Shown in pieces: positions 16,554-26,209 of a stretch of 64,000 bases of DNA. Numbering within the stretch: position 1 is the first letter of the stretch; each line of letters opens with the position of its first letter. The translations under genes were made by a program, and so were the position numbers. Location: positions 62,001-126,000 of the forward strand of contig CAZWHQ010000002.1 in NCBI GenBank assembly GCA_964633715.1. Reading direction: 5' to 3'. The notes beneath the pieces are model-generated. The model saw nothing but the letters and a program-made list of their open reading frames with translations, ran no database searches and was not told the DNA's origin. Origin of the DNA: JAUWVG01 sp964633715 (lineage in GTDB: Bacteria; Acidobacteriota; Aminicenantia; Aminicenantales; Aminicenantaceae).

Positions 16554-18044
16554 ATGGACAAGGTCAGAGTTCGTTTTGCCCCCAGCCCTACAGGATTTCT
16601 TCATGTAGGGAATGCCCGGACAGCACTCTTTAATTGGCTGTTTGCTCGCCAGAAAAATGGGACTTTTGTTTTAAGAGTTGAGGATACCGATATTGAGAGG
16701 TCCACTGCCGAATATGAAAAAAAGTTGATCGATGATCTGAAGTGGTTGGGATTGGATTGGGATGAAGGCCCGGAGATTGGAGGGCCTTTTGGCCCCTACC
16801 GCCAATCTCTGCGGCTGGATACCTATTCTTCATACACCCAAATGCTTTTAGAAAAGGGAAAAGCCTTCTACTGTTTTTGTACCCCAGAGGAACTGGAAAG
16901 AAACAGGAAAGCAGCTGTTGCCGCGGGGAAAATGCCGATCTACAGTGGAAAATGCCGCAAAATCCCATTGGATGAGGCTTTAGCCAGACAGAACAAAGGA
17001 GAGGTGGCGGTTGTTCGGCTTAAGACTCCAAACAAAGGAACAATATCCTATCATGATCTTGTCCGCGGTCTTCTTTCTTTTAACCTCAAGCTCATAGGGG
17101 ATCCTATTTTGGTCCGTTCCAATGGCCGGCCTTCCTACAATTATGCCGTTGTTATCGATGATGCGCTGATGAAGATCACACATATCATAAGGGGCGAGGA
17201 TCACATTTCCAATACTCCACGACAGATCCTCACTTATGAAGCCCTGTCCCTCAAATCTCCCCAGTTTGCTCACCTGTCTATGGTTATGGGCCAGGATAAT
17301 ACACGTTTGAGCAAACGTCATGGGGCAACAGCTGTAGATCAATTTGATAAAGATGGCATTCTTCCTCAAGCCCTTTTTAATTACTTAGCCCTGCTGGGAT
17401 GGTCTCATCCGAAAGAGAAAGAAATTTTAACAAAACCAGAATTGGTCAAGGCATTCAACCTGAATCACGTCAGCCGGTCTGCGGCCATATTTGATTATGA
17501 TAAGCTTCACTGGTTGAACCGTCAGCACATGAAGGTTCTTTCTCCTCGTGAAAAAGCGGAGAGGGCCTTTCCCTACTTGAAGGCTGTAGGTTTTATTCCG
17601 GCGGAGATATCGGATGAATCTTGGACTTGGCTTGGGGAAGCCGTTGAGGATTTGATTGAAGGGGCCGATCGTTTTTCAGATCTTCCCGAGAAATTTTCTC
17701 CGATTTTTGATTTCAACCTCACGGAGATGGATAACGCTGCCAAAGAAATTTTAAAATCTGAGTGTGGCCGAAAAGTCGTCACACTTTTCAGAGCAAAAAT
17801 TGTCCAAGCAGATGAATTCAATTACGACATTTTTGCTGCACTTGTTCAGGAGATCAAGAATGAGACGGGCTGCAAAGGGAAAGACCTTTTTCATCCTCTC
17901 CGGGTAGCTCTTACCGCCCGCATTTCAGGATTGAAGCTGGACCGGTTTATTCCCCTGGTCGAAGCGGGAGCAGAGTTGCCGTTTCCAAAACCGATAAAAA
18001 ACTGTACACAAAGGGTGCTCGATATCCTTGATTTTATGGGATAG
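16554..18044 (+). CDS. gltX: glutamyl-tRNA synthetase
   Basis: Charges tRNA-Glu (and in many bacteria tRNA-Gln for later amidation). The 496-residue protein has the HIGH-type motif RFAPSPTGFLHVGNARTA, a zinc-binding set CFC...Y...KC (residues 105-131) and the KMSKS-type motif RLSKRHGA. The C-terminal helical anticodon-binding domain is complete. The ATG at 16554 has no ribosome binding site better than AGCAAG. rlmB starts immediately after the stop. Confidence 0.96.
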   Translation: MDKVRVRFAPSPTGFLHVGNARTALFNWLFARQKNGTFVLRVEDTDIERSTAEYEKKLIDDLKWLGLDWDEGPEIGGPFGPYRQSLRLDTYSSYTQMLLEKGKAFYCFCTPEELERNRKAAVAAGKMPIYSGKCRKIPLDEALARQNKGEVAVVRLKTPNKGTISYHDLVRGLLSFNLKLIGDPILVRSNGRPSYNYAVVIDDALMKITHIIRGEDHISNTPRQILTYEALSLKSPQFAHLSMVMGQDNTRLSKRHGATAVDQFDKDGILPQALFNYLALLGWSHPKEKEILTKPELVKAFNLNHVSRSAAIFDYDKLHWLNRQHMKVLSPREKAERAFPYLKAVGFIPAEISDESWTWLGEAVEDLIEGADRFSDLPEKFSPIFDFNLTEMDNAAKEILKSECGRKVVTLFRAKIVQADEFNYDIFAALVQEIKNETGCKGKDLFHPLRVALTARISGLKLDRFIPLVEAGAELPFPKPIKNCTQRVLDILDFMG

Positions 18045-18773
18045 ATGGGAAAAATCAGCCGTATCAATCCGCTCCTCGAAATTTTAAAAACCCCTTCCTC
18101 CCGCATACAAAAAATTCTTTTACAAGAGGATTCAGCAAAGAGAAGAGTCGCAGATATTCTTATGCACTCCAAATCCCGGGGGATTCCTTATTCCTTTGTC
18201 TCAAGGAAGAGATTGGATAAATTGGATCCCCATCATCAAGGAGTTGTTGCCTATGTTGCCGATAGGAAAATGTCTTCATTCGAAGAGATTGTAACCTCTG
18301 TGGAGATTCCTTTTTTGGTTCTTTTGGATGGAGTGGAGGACCCTCATAACCTGGGTGCGATTATCAGAACGGCCGAGGGAGCAGGAGTGAATGGGATTTT
18401 TTTCCCGCAGCGACGAGCAGTGGGGCTGACAGAAGCCGTTTCTCTTGTGTCGGCAGGGGCTGTTGAACACATCAGGATATCGCAGGTAAAAAACATGGCC
18501 CGCACTATGGACGAGTTGAGAAAAAAAGACATTTGGTTGGTGGGGGCCGAAGGAAGTGGCCAGCGAAAGTGGTTTGAATTTGATTACACACTCCCCGTAG
18601 CCCTAGTTTTTGGTTCAGAAGGAAAAGGCCTGCGCCCCCTCATCCGAAATAAGTGTGATGACATTCTTTCTCTTCCGCTTTACGGCCGAGTGTCATCTCT
18701 CAACGTGGCGGCAGCGGCTTCTGTGTTTCTCTACGAGGTTGTTCGTCAAAGAAGGGCAAAAAATATTGAATAA
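18045..18773 (+). CDS. rlmB: 23S rRNA 2'-O-ribose methyltransferase (RlmB/TrmH family)
   Basis: SpoU-type knotted methyltransferase that probably methylates 23S rRNA G2251. The 242-residue protein has an N-terminal substrate domain (INPLLEILKT..., VSRKRLDKLDPHHQGVVAYV) and the three SpoU motifs LLDGVEDPHNLGAIIRTAEGAG, LVFGSEGKGLRPL and LPLYGRVSSLNVAAAASVFLYE. The exact target within the TrmH/RlmB family is inferred from the HHQG motif. Abuts gltX without a gap. Confidence 0.9.
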   Translation: MGKISRINPLLEILKTPSSRIQKILLQEDSAKRRVADILMHSKSRGIPYSFVSRKRLDKLDPHHQGVVAYVADRKMSSFEEIVTSVEIPFLVLLDGVEDPHNLGAIIRTAEGAGVNGIFFPQRRAVGLTEAVSLVSAGAVEHIRISQVKNMARTMDELRKKDIWLVGAEGSGQRKWFEFDYTLPVALVFGSEGKGLRPLIRNKCDDILSLPLYGRVSSLNVAAAASVFLYEVVRQRRAKNIE

Positions 18774-18815
18774 ATCTTCAACACAAATCGTAGTAGTTCT
18801 AGATGAGAAAATAAA

Positions 18816-19421
18816 ATGCTGCATGAAACGACTGTGCAAAGCTCCCGGGTTATCCCGAATATCAGGTGGGCCCAAGTGAGTCCCCAGACTTTTTCAGAAA
18901 ATGAAATACTTGTCTTGGTCAAAAAAGGAGATGCTCAAGTCTACCAATTTATCATCAAAAAGTACATGCAGACCGCTTATTACATTGCCCTAGGATTTGT
19001 TCATAATCATCAGGATGCTCTCGACTTATCCCAGGATTCGTTCATTAAAGCTTTCCGTAAGATAAGGAGCTTTGATACGGATAGACCATTTTTTCCCTGG
19101 TTTTACAGAATATTGAGGAATCTCTGTATTGATCACTTCAAACGTGTTCGTTTTCGCAATGAAATCCCATTAGAGGAAAGTTTTTTCCTTGTTCAGGATA
19201 AAGAGGACAAGGAAATGAAAGAAGCCTTATGGCAGGGGATTGAAAAACTCACGTTTGAACAAAAAGAAATCATCATCCTCCGCTATTTTCGGGAATATTC
19301 TTATCAGGAGATTGCCGAAATTACCGGGAAACCTATTGGAACGGTCATGTCTTCTCTTCACTATGCAAAAAAAAGGCTTAAAGAGGTCGCGGGAAAATTT
19401 TTAGGTTTTGAGAAGGATTAA
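18816..19421 (+). CDS. ECF-type RNA polymerase sigma factor
   Basis: The 201-residue protein has sigma region 2 (VYQFIIKKYMQTAYYIALGFVHNHQDALDLSQDSFIKAFRKI, then PFFPWFYRILRNLCIDHFKR) and region 4 (LTFEQKEIIILRYFREYSYQEIAEITGKPIGTVMSSLHYAKKRLKE). There is no region 3, so it is an extracytoplasmic-function type. It is followed 5 nt later by a zinc-finger anti-sigma gene. A GTG at 18876 is an alternative start that would drop the first 20 residues, which carry no conserved motif. Confidence 0.93.
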   Translation: MLHETTVQSSRVIPNIRWAQVSPQTFSENEILVLVKKGDAQVYQFIIKKYMQTAYYIALGFVHNHQDALDLSQDSFIKAFRKIRSFDTDRPFFPWFYRILRNLCIDHFKRVRFRNEIPLEESFFLVQDKEDKEMKEALWQGIEKLTFEQKEIIILRYFREYSYQEIAEITGKPIGTVMSSLHYAKKRLKEVAGKFLGFEKD

Positions 19422-19425
19422 TCCC

Positions 19426-19872
19426 ATGGATCATCAACATCTGAGAGAGCTCATTTCTTCTTATCATGATGGAGGTTTATCCTCTGAACAAAAGCTATTG
19501 GTAGAGGCTCACATCCAGACCTGTGCGGAATGCCGGAAAGAATGGGAGGACATGAAAAAACTTGAGGAGGCCATGAGAAAAATGGAATTGAAGAAACCAA
19601 ATCCCGAAGTGTGGAAAGTGTACGGGACTTCCGTTTACAACCGCCTGGAACGGAGAATAGGATGGATTTTGTTTTCCGTTGGTGCTATGATTCTTCTTTT
19701 CTTTGGCGGATACAAAATGGTCGAAGGCATCATCAAAGATGCGACCACGCCAGTCCTTATAAAGGTTGGGATTCTGGCTATTTTAGGAGGATTTGTCGTG
19801 CTGTTGATCTCGGTCTTGAGGGAACGGCTCTTTGTCCGCAAAAGAGAACGGTACAAGGAGGTTGAGAAATGA
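19426..19872 (+). CDS. membrane anti-sigma factor with zinc-finger (ZAS) domain
   Basis: The 148-residue protein has an N-terminal cytoplasmic ZAS domain (HLRELISSYHDGGLSSEQKLLVEAHIQTCAECRKEW, His-x3-Cys-x2-Cys) and two membrane segments (about 78-98 and 108-132). It should sequester the sigma factor encoded just upstream until an envelope or redox signal arrives. The ATG at 19426 has GAGAAGG upstream. It overlaps the next gene by 4 nt (ATGA). No peptidase site is obvious. Confidence 0.88.
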   Translation: MDHQHLRELISSYHDGGLSSEQKLLVEAHIQTCAECRKEWEDMKKLEEAMRKMELKKPNPEVWKVYGTSVYNRLERRIGWILFSVGAMILLFFGGYKMVEGIIKDATTPVLIKVGILAILGGFVVLLISVLRERLFVRKRERYKEVEK

Positions 19873-20183
19873 TTATTGTAACCACAGATTTCGTTCCTGG
19901 AAAATCGATCGTAAAAAGTCTAGGTCTGGTTCGTGGAAATACCATCCGGGCCCGACATGTCGGCCGTGATATCATGGCCTTTTTCAGAAATATGGTGGGG
20001 GGGGAAATCAGAGATTATACAAAGATGATGGCGGAATCCAGGGAGCAGGCGCTGGACCGCATGGTGGAAGAAGCCGAAAGCCTTGGAGCCAATGCCATCC
20101 TAAACATGCGTATCACGACCTCGATGATTATGCAGAGTGCCTCGGAGATTTTAGCCTACGGTACAGCCGTTATCGTAGAGTGA
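19869..20183 (+). CDS. YbjQ/UPF0145 family protein
   Basis: The 104-residue protein matches the YbjQ/UPF0145 pattern: an N-terminal strand IIVTTDFVPGKSIVKSLGLVRGNTI, then RARHVGRDIMAFFRNMVGGEIRDYTKMMAESREQALDRMVEEAESLGANAILNMRI and a closing strand AYGTAVIVE. The family forms pentameric rings and is sometimes annotated as heavy-metal binding, but its function is unsettled. Here it sits in a sigma/anti-sigma operon, overlapping both neighbours by 4 nt. Confidence 0.9.
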   Translation: MIIVTTDFVPGKSIVKSLGLVRGNTIRARHVGRDIMAFFRNMVGGEIRDYTKMMAESREQALDRMVEEAESLGANAILNMRITTSMIMQSASEILAYGTAVIVE

Positions 20184-20896
20184 TCCGATTTGAAAAGATG
20201 CCAAGGGCTCTTCATATTCGCTTCCTGATTATCCCTGTTCTGTTTTTCGTCCTTTTTTCTTTTCCCCTGCCGGGTCAACGTAAACGAACGGTTGAAAGAG
20301 GGGATTTGTCCATTTATTTTATGGGAGAAAAAGTTGGTTATGAGGAATATGTTTGGGAGGAAAACGAACGGGGATATCGCCTCTCTGTGAAAGGCCGCAT
20401 GACTAAACCTATCGCCATTGAAGTGGACAACTTGAGGATTGAGATGGACGGAAGTTTTATTCCCCTTCGATATTTTTTTAAAGGGTCCATGGGTGGAATC
20501 CAACAGGAAGTCTCAAGCGTTTTTTCTGAGGGCACTGTCGTGAACACAATTGTCGTGAATAGGCAGAGACAGAGCCTGCAGAGCAAAATTAAGCGGGATG
20601 CCTTCCTTCTCCCTAATCCCTTGTATTCGCCATATATTGTGATCGCAAAAAAATATGGGTGTACACTGGAAGAAAAAATAAGTCAAAGCGCCTACATCAT
20701 TCCTCAGCTCGAAACATCCCTCACTCTCGAACCAAGTGAGAACGATCCCTGTCTTCTTCTGTTGCAGATCAATGGCACCCAAATTGAACTTGAAACTAAT
20801 GAGTATGGACAATTAATAATCCTCCAGATTCCTGCCCAAAACCTCAGAGTGACAAACATCATCTCATCGTCCAATGGACATCCACTCACCCTCTGA
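20180..20896 (+). CDS. secreted protein of unknown function
   Basis: The GTG start overlaps the YbjQ-family stop (GTGA). The 238-residue product has a signal peptide (about residues 10-32, ALHIRFLIIPVLFFVLFSFPLPGQ) and a beta-rich remainder with GDLSIYFMGEKVGYEEYVWEE, alternating strands, and no lipobox. The opening resembles DUF3108-like periplasmic proteins, but I cannot confirm that. As the last gene of the ECF sigma cluster it may be the regulated envelope component. Confidence 0.7.
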   Translation: MIRFEKMPRALHIRFLIIPVLFFVLFSFPLPGQRKRTVERGDLSIYFMGEKVGYEEYVWEENERGYRLSVKGRMTKPIAIEVDNLRIEMDGSFIPLRYFFKGSMGGIQQEVSSVFSEGTVVNTIVVNRQRQSLQSKIKRDAFLLPNPLYSPYIVIAKKYGCTLEEKISQSAYIIPQLETSLTLEPSENDPCLLLLQINGTQIELETNEYGQLIILQIPAQNLRVTNIISSSNGHPLTL

Positions 20897-20935
20897 GTTC
20901 TTAGAATTCCTTGCCATGATCACCCCCTAAGACGA

Positions 20936-20964
20936 TTGTCCTGCGTCCTGCACCCTCTTAAAAT
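20936..20964 (+). promoter_or_regulatory. promoter TTGTCC-N17-TAAAAT
   Basis: TTGTCC (20936-20941) and TAAAAT (20959-20964) are 17 nt apart, 27 nt upstream of the next ATG. The downstream gene is therefore probably transcribed separately from the sigma cluster. Confidence 0.55.
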
Positions 20965-20990
20965 GACTAGGGAAAAAGGATTTGTAAACC

Positions 20991-21773
20991 ATGAATCGAA
21001 AGATTAATTATCTCAGCTTTGTTTTATTCGTTTTTTTCTCCGGATGGAGTGTGATGTCTGCTGAAATTGCTGTTCTCGGGAAACTGACACATACACAAAA
21101 TGCACAACCAGGAGAAATCTATAAAACAAGGATTGTTATAAAAAATTTAGGGGATCAGGAAACCGAAATAAAAGTCTTCCAAAGAGATTATTCCTATAAT
21201 TCTGATGGCAAGCAGTTTTTTCATGAGAAAGGCTCTCTACAGAGGTCGAATGCAAGTTGGATTACATATTCCCCTCAGCAAGAGACAATTCTTCCTGGGG
21301 AGACAACTGAGGTCCTTTGTTCTATCCATGTGCCTGATGACCGAATCCTTGTAGGGACATTCTGGAGCCTCATTTTAATCGAATCCTCTTTATCCAAACG
21401 GTATGCGATTCAAATTATCACCAACATCGCTTTAACCGGCAAGGTTCAAGTCGAGTTCGTGAATACGTCACTTGTAAGAGAAGAAGGGAATGTTTTCCTT
21501 CATGTGGATGTGAAAAATACCGGAGAGAGATTGCTCAGCCCCGTCCTCTATGTTGAACTATATGAAGAAGATGGAGAATTCGTGGGAAAAGTCGAGGCAG
21601 GGACATGGAGGATATATCCTGAATCATCTGTCCGGTATCGTGCTGAGGTGACTCATCTCCCAGCCGGAGTGTACAATGCTATGATTTTGCTGGACAATCT
21701 TGACGAGCATGTCTTTGGGACAGAGTTCCTCCTCGACCTCACCTCCAGCTCCTCATTCAACTTCTATAATTGA
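20991..21773 (+). CDS. secreted Ig-fold protein (DUF916/chaperone-like)
   Basis: The 260-residue protein has a signal peptide (to about SAE, residue 24) and two beta-sandwich halves. The first, with QPGEIYKTRIVIKNLGDQETEIKVFQRDYSYNSDG and ILPGETTEVLCSIHVPD, looks like the NEW3/DUF916 type of Ig domain found in surface proteins and pilus-chaperone-like folds. The second has VEFVNTSLVREEGNVFLHVDVKNTGERLLSP. No membrane anchor at the C-terminus. GGGAAAAAGGA upstream serves as ribosome binding site. Partner unknown. Confidence 0.75.
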   Translation: MNRKINYLSFVLFVFFSGWSVMSAEIAVLGKLTHTQNAQPGEIYKTRIVIKNLGDQETEIKVFQRDYSYNSDGKQFFHEKGSLQRSNASWITYSPQQETILPGETTEVLCSIHVPDDRILVGTFWSLILIESSLSKRYAIQIITNIALTGKVQVEFVNTSLVREEGNVFLHVDVKNTGERLLSPVLYVELYEEDGEFVGKVEAGTWRIYPESSVRYRAEVTHLPAGVYNAMILLDNLDEHVFGTEFLLDLTSSSSFNFYN

Positions 21774-21790
21774 CTGAAAAAATCTGTAAA

Positions 21791-21805
21791 GTGATTAGAA
21801 ATCAC
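21791..21805 (+). terminator. small hairpin after the Ig-fold gene
   Basis: GTGATT-AGA-AATCAC forms a 6-bp stem with a tight loop, followed by GTTGCGTTTT. It lies 17 nt past the stop codon and could be a weak intrinsic terminator. Confidence 0.4.
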
Positions 21806-21932
21806 GTTGCGTTTTCCCCAGGAGTCGCCGGCGCATCCTGCTCCATCTTCGTCGAAGACCCAACCCACCTCACCTCCATGCTCCTCAGATGGACAGGGAT
21901 GCCGCCGAGCCTAGCCTAGATAACCTGCAGTT

Positions 21933-22015
21933 GAGTCGAATGGACGTCGTCATGTCTGTCTCCATGCACATTCGTATGTGATGGAGGCAGAATGCGTAAG
22001 GGTTCCGTTCGACTC
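21933..22015. repeat. structured repeat element, copy A
   Basis: GAGTCGAA (21933-21940) pairs with TTCGACTC (22008-22015) and encloses a long hairpin. TCTGTCTCCAT (21955-21965) pairs with ATGGAGGCAGA (21981-21991), then after one bulged G CACAT/ATGTG closes a TCGT loop. A second copy lies at 55107-55192 with several conserved blocks and compensatory changes. The element sits in a 416-nt gene-free gap between the Ig-fold gene and accA. It could be a structured RNA or a palindromic mobile repeat of the REP/RAYT kind. Confidence 0.7.
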
Positions 22016-22123
22016 TAAAATAAATACCATGCCCACTCGTCCTCCAAACGGATTTCTCCATCATCTTCCCAGATTATTTTCAGTCAAACATGGATATTGG
22101 ATTCAGTCATTCTGGGGCTCATC

Positions 22124-22152
22124 TTGCGTCACAGGATTTTTTCCTATAAAAT
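22124..22152 (+). promoter_or_regulatory. promoter TTGCGT-N17-TAAAAT before accA
   Basis: TTGCGT (22124-22129) and TAAAAT (22147-22152, within CCTATAAAAT) are 17 nt apart. It would give a leader of about 31 nt for accA, which has no obvious ribosome binding site. Confidence 0.5.
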
Positions 22153-22189
22153 AAGCTGGAATATTTGACACAGTTTCTCTTATGTGACA

Positions 22190-23146
22190 ATGAAAGATCA
22201 AAAAGATTATTACCAGCTTGAAAAGAATATCCTGCTCCTCAAGCAGGAGATTGATGAGGTGCTTATCAGCGAACCGCCGAATCAACAAGAAAAGATCGCT
22301 CAACTTCGGAAAAAAATAGCTTTGGAATGGGAGGGCCTTAAGCCAAACCTTACACCCCTGAATATCGTACAGATTGCCCGTCATCCTCAAAGGCCTTATA
22401 CTCTGGATTATTTGGATTATCTCACCGATGACTTTTTGGAATTTCACGGGGACCGCCGGGCAGGGGATGATCCTGCCATTGTGGCGGGGATGGGATTCTA
22501 TCGAGGTCGAACGGTGGCCTTTATCGGACATCAGAAGGGTCGGACGACACGAGATCGCATCTCAAGAAATTTTGGCCAACCCAATCCAGAAGGGTATCGC
22601 AAGGCTCTGCGAATCATGAAGATGGCTGAAAAATTTGGTTTTCCTATCGTCACAATGATCGACACTCCCGGTGCTTACCCAGGAATCCAAGCTGAAGAAC
22701 GAGGACAGGCTGAAGCGATCGCCTTCAACTTAAAGGAGATTGCTAGGCTCAGGGTTCCCGTGGTCAATATCGTTATTGGAGAAGGAGGGAGTGGAGGTGC
22801 TCTGGCTGTAGGAGTAGGGGATGTTATCTTGATCCTTGAAAACTCCTTTTATTCAGTGATCTCTCCTGAAGGCTGTGCGGCTATTCTTTGGAAAGACCAA
22901 CGTGCTATTGCACAGGCTTCTGAGAATTTGAAATTTCTTTCACACAATTTGCTGGAACTTGGAATTGTGGATAAGATTATTCCAGAACCGCCAGGCGGTG
23001 CCCATCTCGATTACGAGGGCATATTCAAAAATGTCGACAAACAGTTGAATCAGACACTTAAGCGGCTCGAACAAAAAACACCTGAAAAAAGAATCGAGGG
23101 TCGGTATTTGAAGTTCAGGAAGATTGGAATTTTTCAGGAAAAATGA
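22190..23146 (+). CDS. accA: acetyl-CoA carboxylase carboxyltransferase subunit alpha
   Basis: Transfers the carboxyl group to acetyl-CoA in the first step of fatty-acid synthesis, together with AccD (not in this window). The 318-residue protein has the AccA features ARHPQRPYTLDYLDYLTDDFLEFHGDR, HQKGRTTRDRISRNFGQPNPEGYRKALRIM, IDTPGAYPGIQAEERGQ, and the oxyanion/CoA loops GEGGSGGALAVGVGD and ISPEGCAAILWKD. A GTG at 22184 is a near-equal start candidate. Its stop overlaps hisS (ATGA). Confidence 0.96.
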   Translation: MKDQKDYYQLEKNILLLKQEIDEVLISEPPNQQEKIAQLRKKIALEWEGLKPNLTPLNIVQIARHPQRPYTLDYLDYLTDDFLEFHGDRRAGDDPAIVAGMGFYRGRTVAFIGHQKGRTTRDRISRNFGQPNPEGYRKALRIMKMAEKFGFPIVTMIDTPGAYPGIQAEERGQAEAIAFNLKEIARLRVPVVNIVIGEGGSGGALAVGVGDVILILENSFYSVISPEGCAAILWKDQRAIAQASENLKFLSHNLLELGIVDKIIPEPPGGAHLDYEGIFKNVDKQLNQTLKRLEQKTPEKRIEGRYLKFRKIGIFQEK

Positions 23147-24411
23147 CGGATAAATTCAAGCCCAAATCCATTCCGTCTATCAAGGGCACTAAAGATATCC
23201 TCCCTGATGAAGTCAGAAAGTGGCAAAAAGTTGAAGCGGCCGCAAAAAGAATCTTTGAATCCTTTGGGTATCGTGAAATCCGCACTCCCATCTTTGAAGC
23301 GACTGAGCTGTTTGAGAAAGGAACGGGGGAGACTTCTGATATTGTCATCAAGGAGATGTATACGTTTGTTGATAAAGGGGGCCGGTCACTGACTCTAAGG
23401 CCTGAATACACTCCCTCGGTAGTAAGGGCCATCATAGAAAACCGATTGAATCTCAGGCCGCAGCCATTGAGATTTTATTTTATTGGGCCTATGTTCCGTT
23501 ATGATAAACCCCAGAAAGGCCGCTTCCGTCAGTTTCATCAGATCGATATCGAAGTGTTCGGTGAAGAAGATCCGGCCATTGATGCAGAAATCGTACAGAT
23601 GGCCAATTTTTTCCTTAAAAATCTGAATGTCAGAGACACAAAGATTATTGTCAATTCTGTCGGCTGCAAAGCATGCCGGCCTTCCTATTTAAAAAAGCTG
23701 CGAGCTGCGGCCGAAAAAGACAAAAAACAGCTCTGCGAGAACTGCCAGAGAAAAATTTCAACAAATCCGCTCCGGATATTCGACTGTAAAGTAAAGAGCT
23801 GCCGGGACACGGCCAAGAGTTTTCCAAAAATCACAGAGAGTATCTGTACAGAGTGTAAAATCCATTTCCACGCATTCTGTTCGTTTTTGGATTTATTTGG
23901 AATCATATTTACGGTCGATCCCCTCCTTGTCCGCGGGATCGATTACTACACCAAGACAACCTTTGAAGTTGTGACATCCAAGCTGGGCGCTCAGGATGCT
24001 ATCCTTGGCGGAGGGCGGTACGATGAGATGATGAAGGATTTTGGGGGGCCGGATATCTGTGGTATCGGATTTGCCATGGGTATGGAAAGGCTGTTGGACA
24101 TCGTGCCCTTTGAAGAAGATAAACAAGAGTTTGTGTATGTGGCCTATATGGGTGAATTGGCCAAGATAGCCGGGATAAAAATGGCTAAGCGCATGAGAGA
24201 AGCAAGGATTGAGACTCTGATTGAGTATAAAAAACGGAGTTTGAAAAAACAGATGGAAAGAGCCAATAAACTCGAGGCTTCCTGGGTCCTGATTGTAGGT
24301 GGGGACGAAGTCAAAAGAGGTAAATACCAGCTCAAGAACATGAAATCTGGAAAACAGATTGAAGAGAACGAAGAAAACATCCTGAAAATCATACAGAATA
24401 AAAGTTCTTGA
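23143..24411 (+). CDS. hisS: histidyl-tRNA synthetase
   Basis: Class II synthetase for histidine. The 422-residue protein has motif 1/2 regions ([43 protein letters not shown]), the His-A motif [16 protein letters not shown] and motif 3 [15 protein letters not shown] Cys-rich insertion (several CxxC pairs, residues 173-247) is typical of many non-enteric bacterial forms. The C-terminal anticodon-binding domain is complete. The ATG overlaps the accA stop by 4 nt; aspS follows, a common pairing. Confidence 0.97.
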   Translation: MTDKFKPKSIPSIKGTKDILPDEVRKWQKVEAAAKRIFESFGYREIRTPIFEATELFEKGTGETSDIVIKEMYTFVDKGGRSLTLRPEYTPSVVRAIIENRLNLRPQPLRFYFIGPMFRYDKPQKGRFRQFHQIDIEVFGEEDPAIDAEIVQMANFFLKNLNVRDTKIIVNSVGCKACRPSYLKKLRAAAEKDKKQLCENCQRKISTNPLRIFDCKVKSCRDTAKSFPKITESICTECKIHFHAFCSFLDLFGIIFTVDPLLVRGIDYYTKTTFEVVTSKLGAQDAILGGGRYDEMMKDFGGPDICGIGFAMGMERLLDIVPFEEDKQEFVYVAYMGELAKIAGIKMAKRMREARIETLIEYKKRSLKKQMERANKLEASWVLIVGGDEVKRGKYQLKNMKSGKQIEENEENILKIIQNKSS

Positions 24412-24442
24412 AAGGAGCCCTTCTCTTTTCGAGGTAGGTGAA

Positions 24443-26209
24443 ATGAACTCAAAAACTCAATCTAAAAGAAAAAGAACTTCTTTCTGTGGTCAGCTTAGAA
24501 AGAGCCATGCCGGACAAGAAGTATCCCTCTTTGGGTGGATCCAAAAGCAGAGGGACATGGGGAACATCGTTTTTATCGATCTCTGGGACAGAGAAGGCAT
24601 TGTTCAGATCGTTGTGACATTTGTGGATAAGCCTCTCCTTGATTTGGCCAAAAATCTTAAGATGGGATATGTCATTTGGGTGAACGGTACAGTCAGGGAA
24701 AGAGGAGACAATATGAAGAATCCTGACCTTCCTACCGGAGATGTGGAGGTGGAGGCGAAAGAGATATCGATTCTCAATTCGTCCGATGTCGCGCCCTTTG
24801 TTGTTGCCGATCCTCCTCAAGCATCGGAAGAGCTCAGGCTCAAATACAGGTATTTGGATCTGCGCCGGAATTCCATGCAGCACAATTTTAAACTCCGTCA
24901 TCAAGCAGCGCTTACAACTCGAAATTTTTTAAGCAAGAATGGCTTTTATGAAATCGAAACACCATTCTTGACAAAATCGACACCGGAAGGCGCTCGAGAT
25001 TATCTTGTGCCCAGCCGGGAATATAAGGGCCGGTTTTTCGCTCTTCCCCAATCTCCTCAAATATTCAAACAAATCCTGATGATATCTGGTTTTGAACGCT
25101 ATTTCCAGATTGTCCGCTGTTTTCGAGACGAGGATTTAAGGGCGGATCGACAGCCAGAGTTCACACAGATCGATATCGAAGCGAGCTTTGTCACTCGTGA
25201 AGACATTTTTTCTCTCAATGAAGCATTAATGGCGGAATTGTTCCAAATTATTGATGTTGAAGTTGAGCGTCCCTTTCCGCGCCTTTCCTATGAGGAAAGC
25301 ATGGATAGATATGGAAGCGATAAGCCGGATTTACGAGCAGAGATCGAAATTCTAGATCTTACAAGTATTGGAAAGGACCTGGATTCAGATCTTTTGAAAA
25401 TGGTAATTGACTCAGGTGGAGTTATCAAGGCCTTTGTTCATGAAGGAGCAGGGAATTACTCTCGCAGCCAGCTTGACATGTTGAACACAAAGGCTAGAGA
25501 GCGGGGTGGCAAGGGAGTGATCTGGATTAAAAAGAAAGGGGAATTTAAATCATCATTGAAGCTTCCTCAGAGCCAGCTTGAAGCCATCTGGGCATTCAGC
25601 GGAGCAGGGGAAGTCGATTTGGTCCTCCTGGTTGCAGATAAAAAACAGAAAGCTCAAGAGTTGTTGGGGAGTTTCCGGGTGGATTTTATCCACGATCTTG
25701 GGAAAAAAAATCAGGCCTATAAATTTGTTTGGGTAACGGATTTTCCCCTTTTTGAGTGGAGCGAAGACGAAGGCCGTCTTGTCTCCATGCATCACCCCTT
25801 CACGGCTCCCTGTGAAGAAGACGTAGGATTTTTACAAGAGGACCCACAGAGAGTTAAAGCCAAGGCCTACGACCTTGTGCTCAACGGCACAGAGATTGGA
25901 GGGGGTTCGATCCGGATACATAAACAGGATATTCAGGAAAAAATATTCACGGCCTTGGGTTTAGCTCCCCAAGAAGCCCAGGAGAAGTTTGGATTTTTTT
26001 TAGAAGCTCTTCGTTACGGGGCCCCACCCCATGGAGGGATTGCTCTCGGATTTGACCGGCTTGTCATGCTTCTAGCCGGAGAGGAATCCATTCGAGATGT
26101 TATTCCCTTTCCAAAGACCACCAGTTCTCTGTGCCTTATGACGGAGTCTCCCTCAAATGTGAGCAATCGGCAATTGGATGAGCTGGGGATAAAAAAAACA
26201 ATTAGCTAG
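24443..26209 (+). CDS. aspS: aspartyl-tRNA synthetase
   Basis: The 588-residue protein is the long bacterial AspRS with an N-terminal OB anticodon domain ([30 protein letters not shown]), the catalytic core ([38 protein letters not shown]) and the bacterial GAD-type insertion (about 285-415). Motif 3 is [15 protein letters not shown]. Whether it is discriminating or also charges tRNA-Asn cannot be read from the sequence by eye. Its last 4 nt overlap tail-to-tail with the minus-strand gene that follows. Confidence 0.97.
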   Translation: MNSKTQSKRKRTSFCGQLRKSHAGQEVSLFGWIQKQRDMGNIVFIDLWDREGIVQIVVTFVDKPLLDLAKNLKMGYVIWVNGTVRERGDNMKNPDLPTGDVEVEAKEISILNSSDVAPFVVADPPQASEELRLKYRYLDLRRNSMQHNFKLRHQAALTTRNFLSKNGFYEIETPFLTKSTPEGARDYLVPSREYKGRFFALPQSPQIFKQILMISGFERYFQIVRCFRDEDLRADRQPEFTQIDIEASFVTREDIFSLNEALMAELFQIIDVEVERPFPRLSYEESMDRYGSDKPDLRAEIEILDLTSIGKDLDSDLLKMVIDSGGVIKAFVHEGAGNYSRSQLDMLNTKARERGGKGVIWIKKKGEFKSSLKLPQSQLEAIWAFSGAGEVDLVLLVADKKQKAQELLGSFRVDFIHDLGKKNQAYKFVWVTDFPLFEWSEDEGRLVSMHHPFTAPCEEDVGFLQEDPQRVKAKAYDLVLNGTEIGGGSIRIHKQDIQEKIFTALGLAPQEAQEKFGFFLEALRYGAPPHGGIALGFDRLVMLLAGEESIRDVIPFPKTTSSLCLMTESPSNVSNRQLDELGIKKTIS

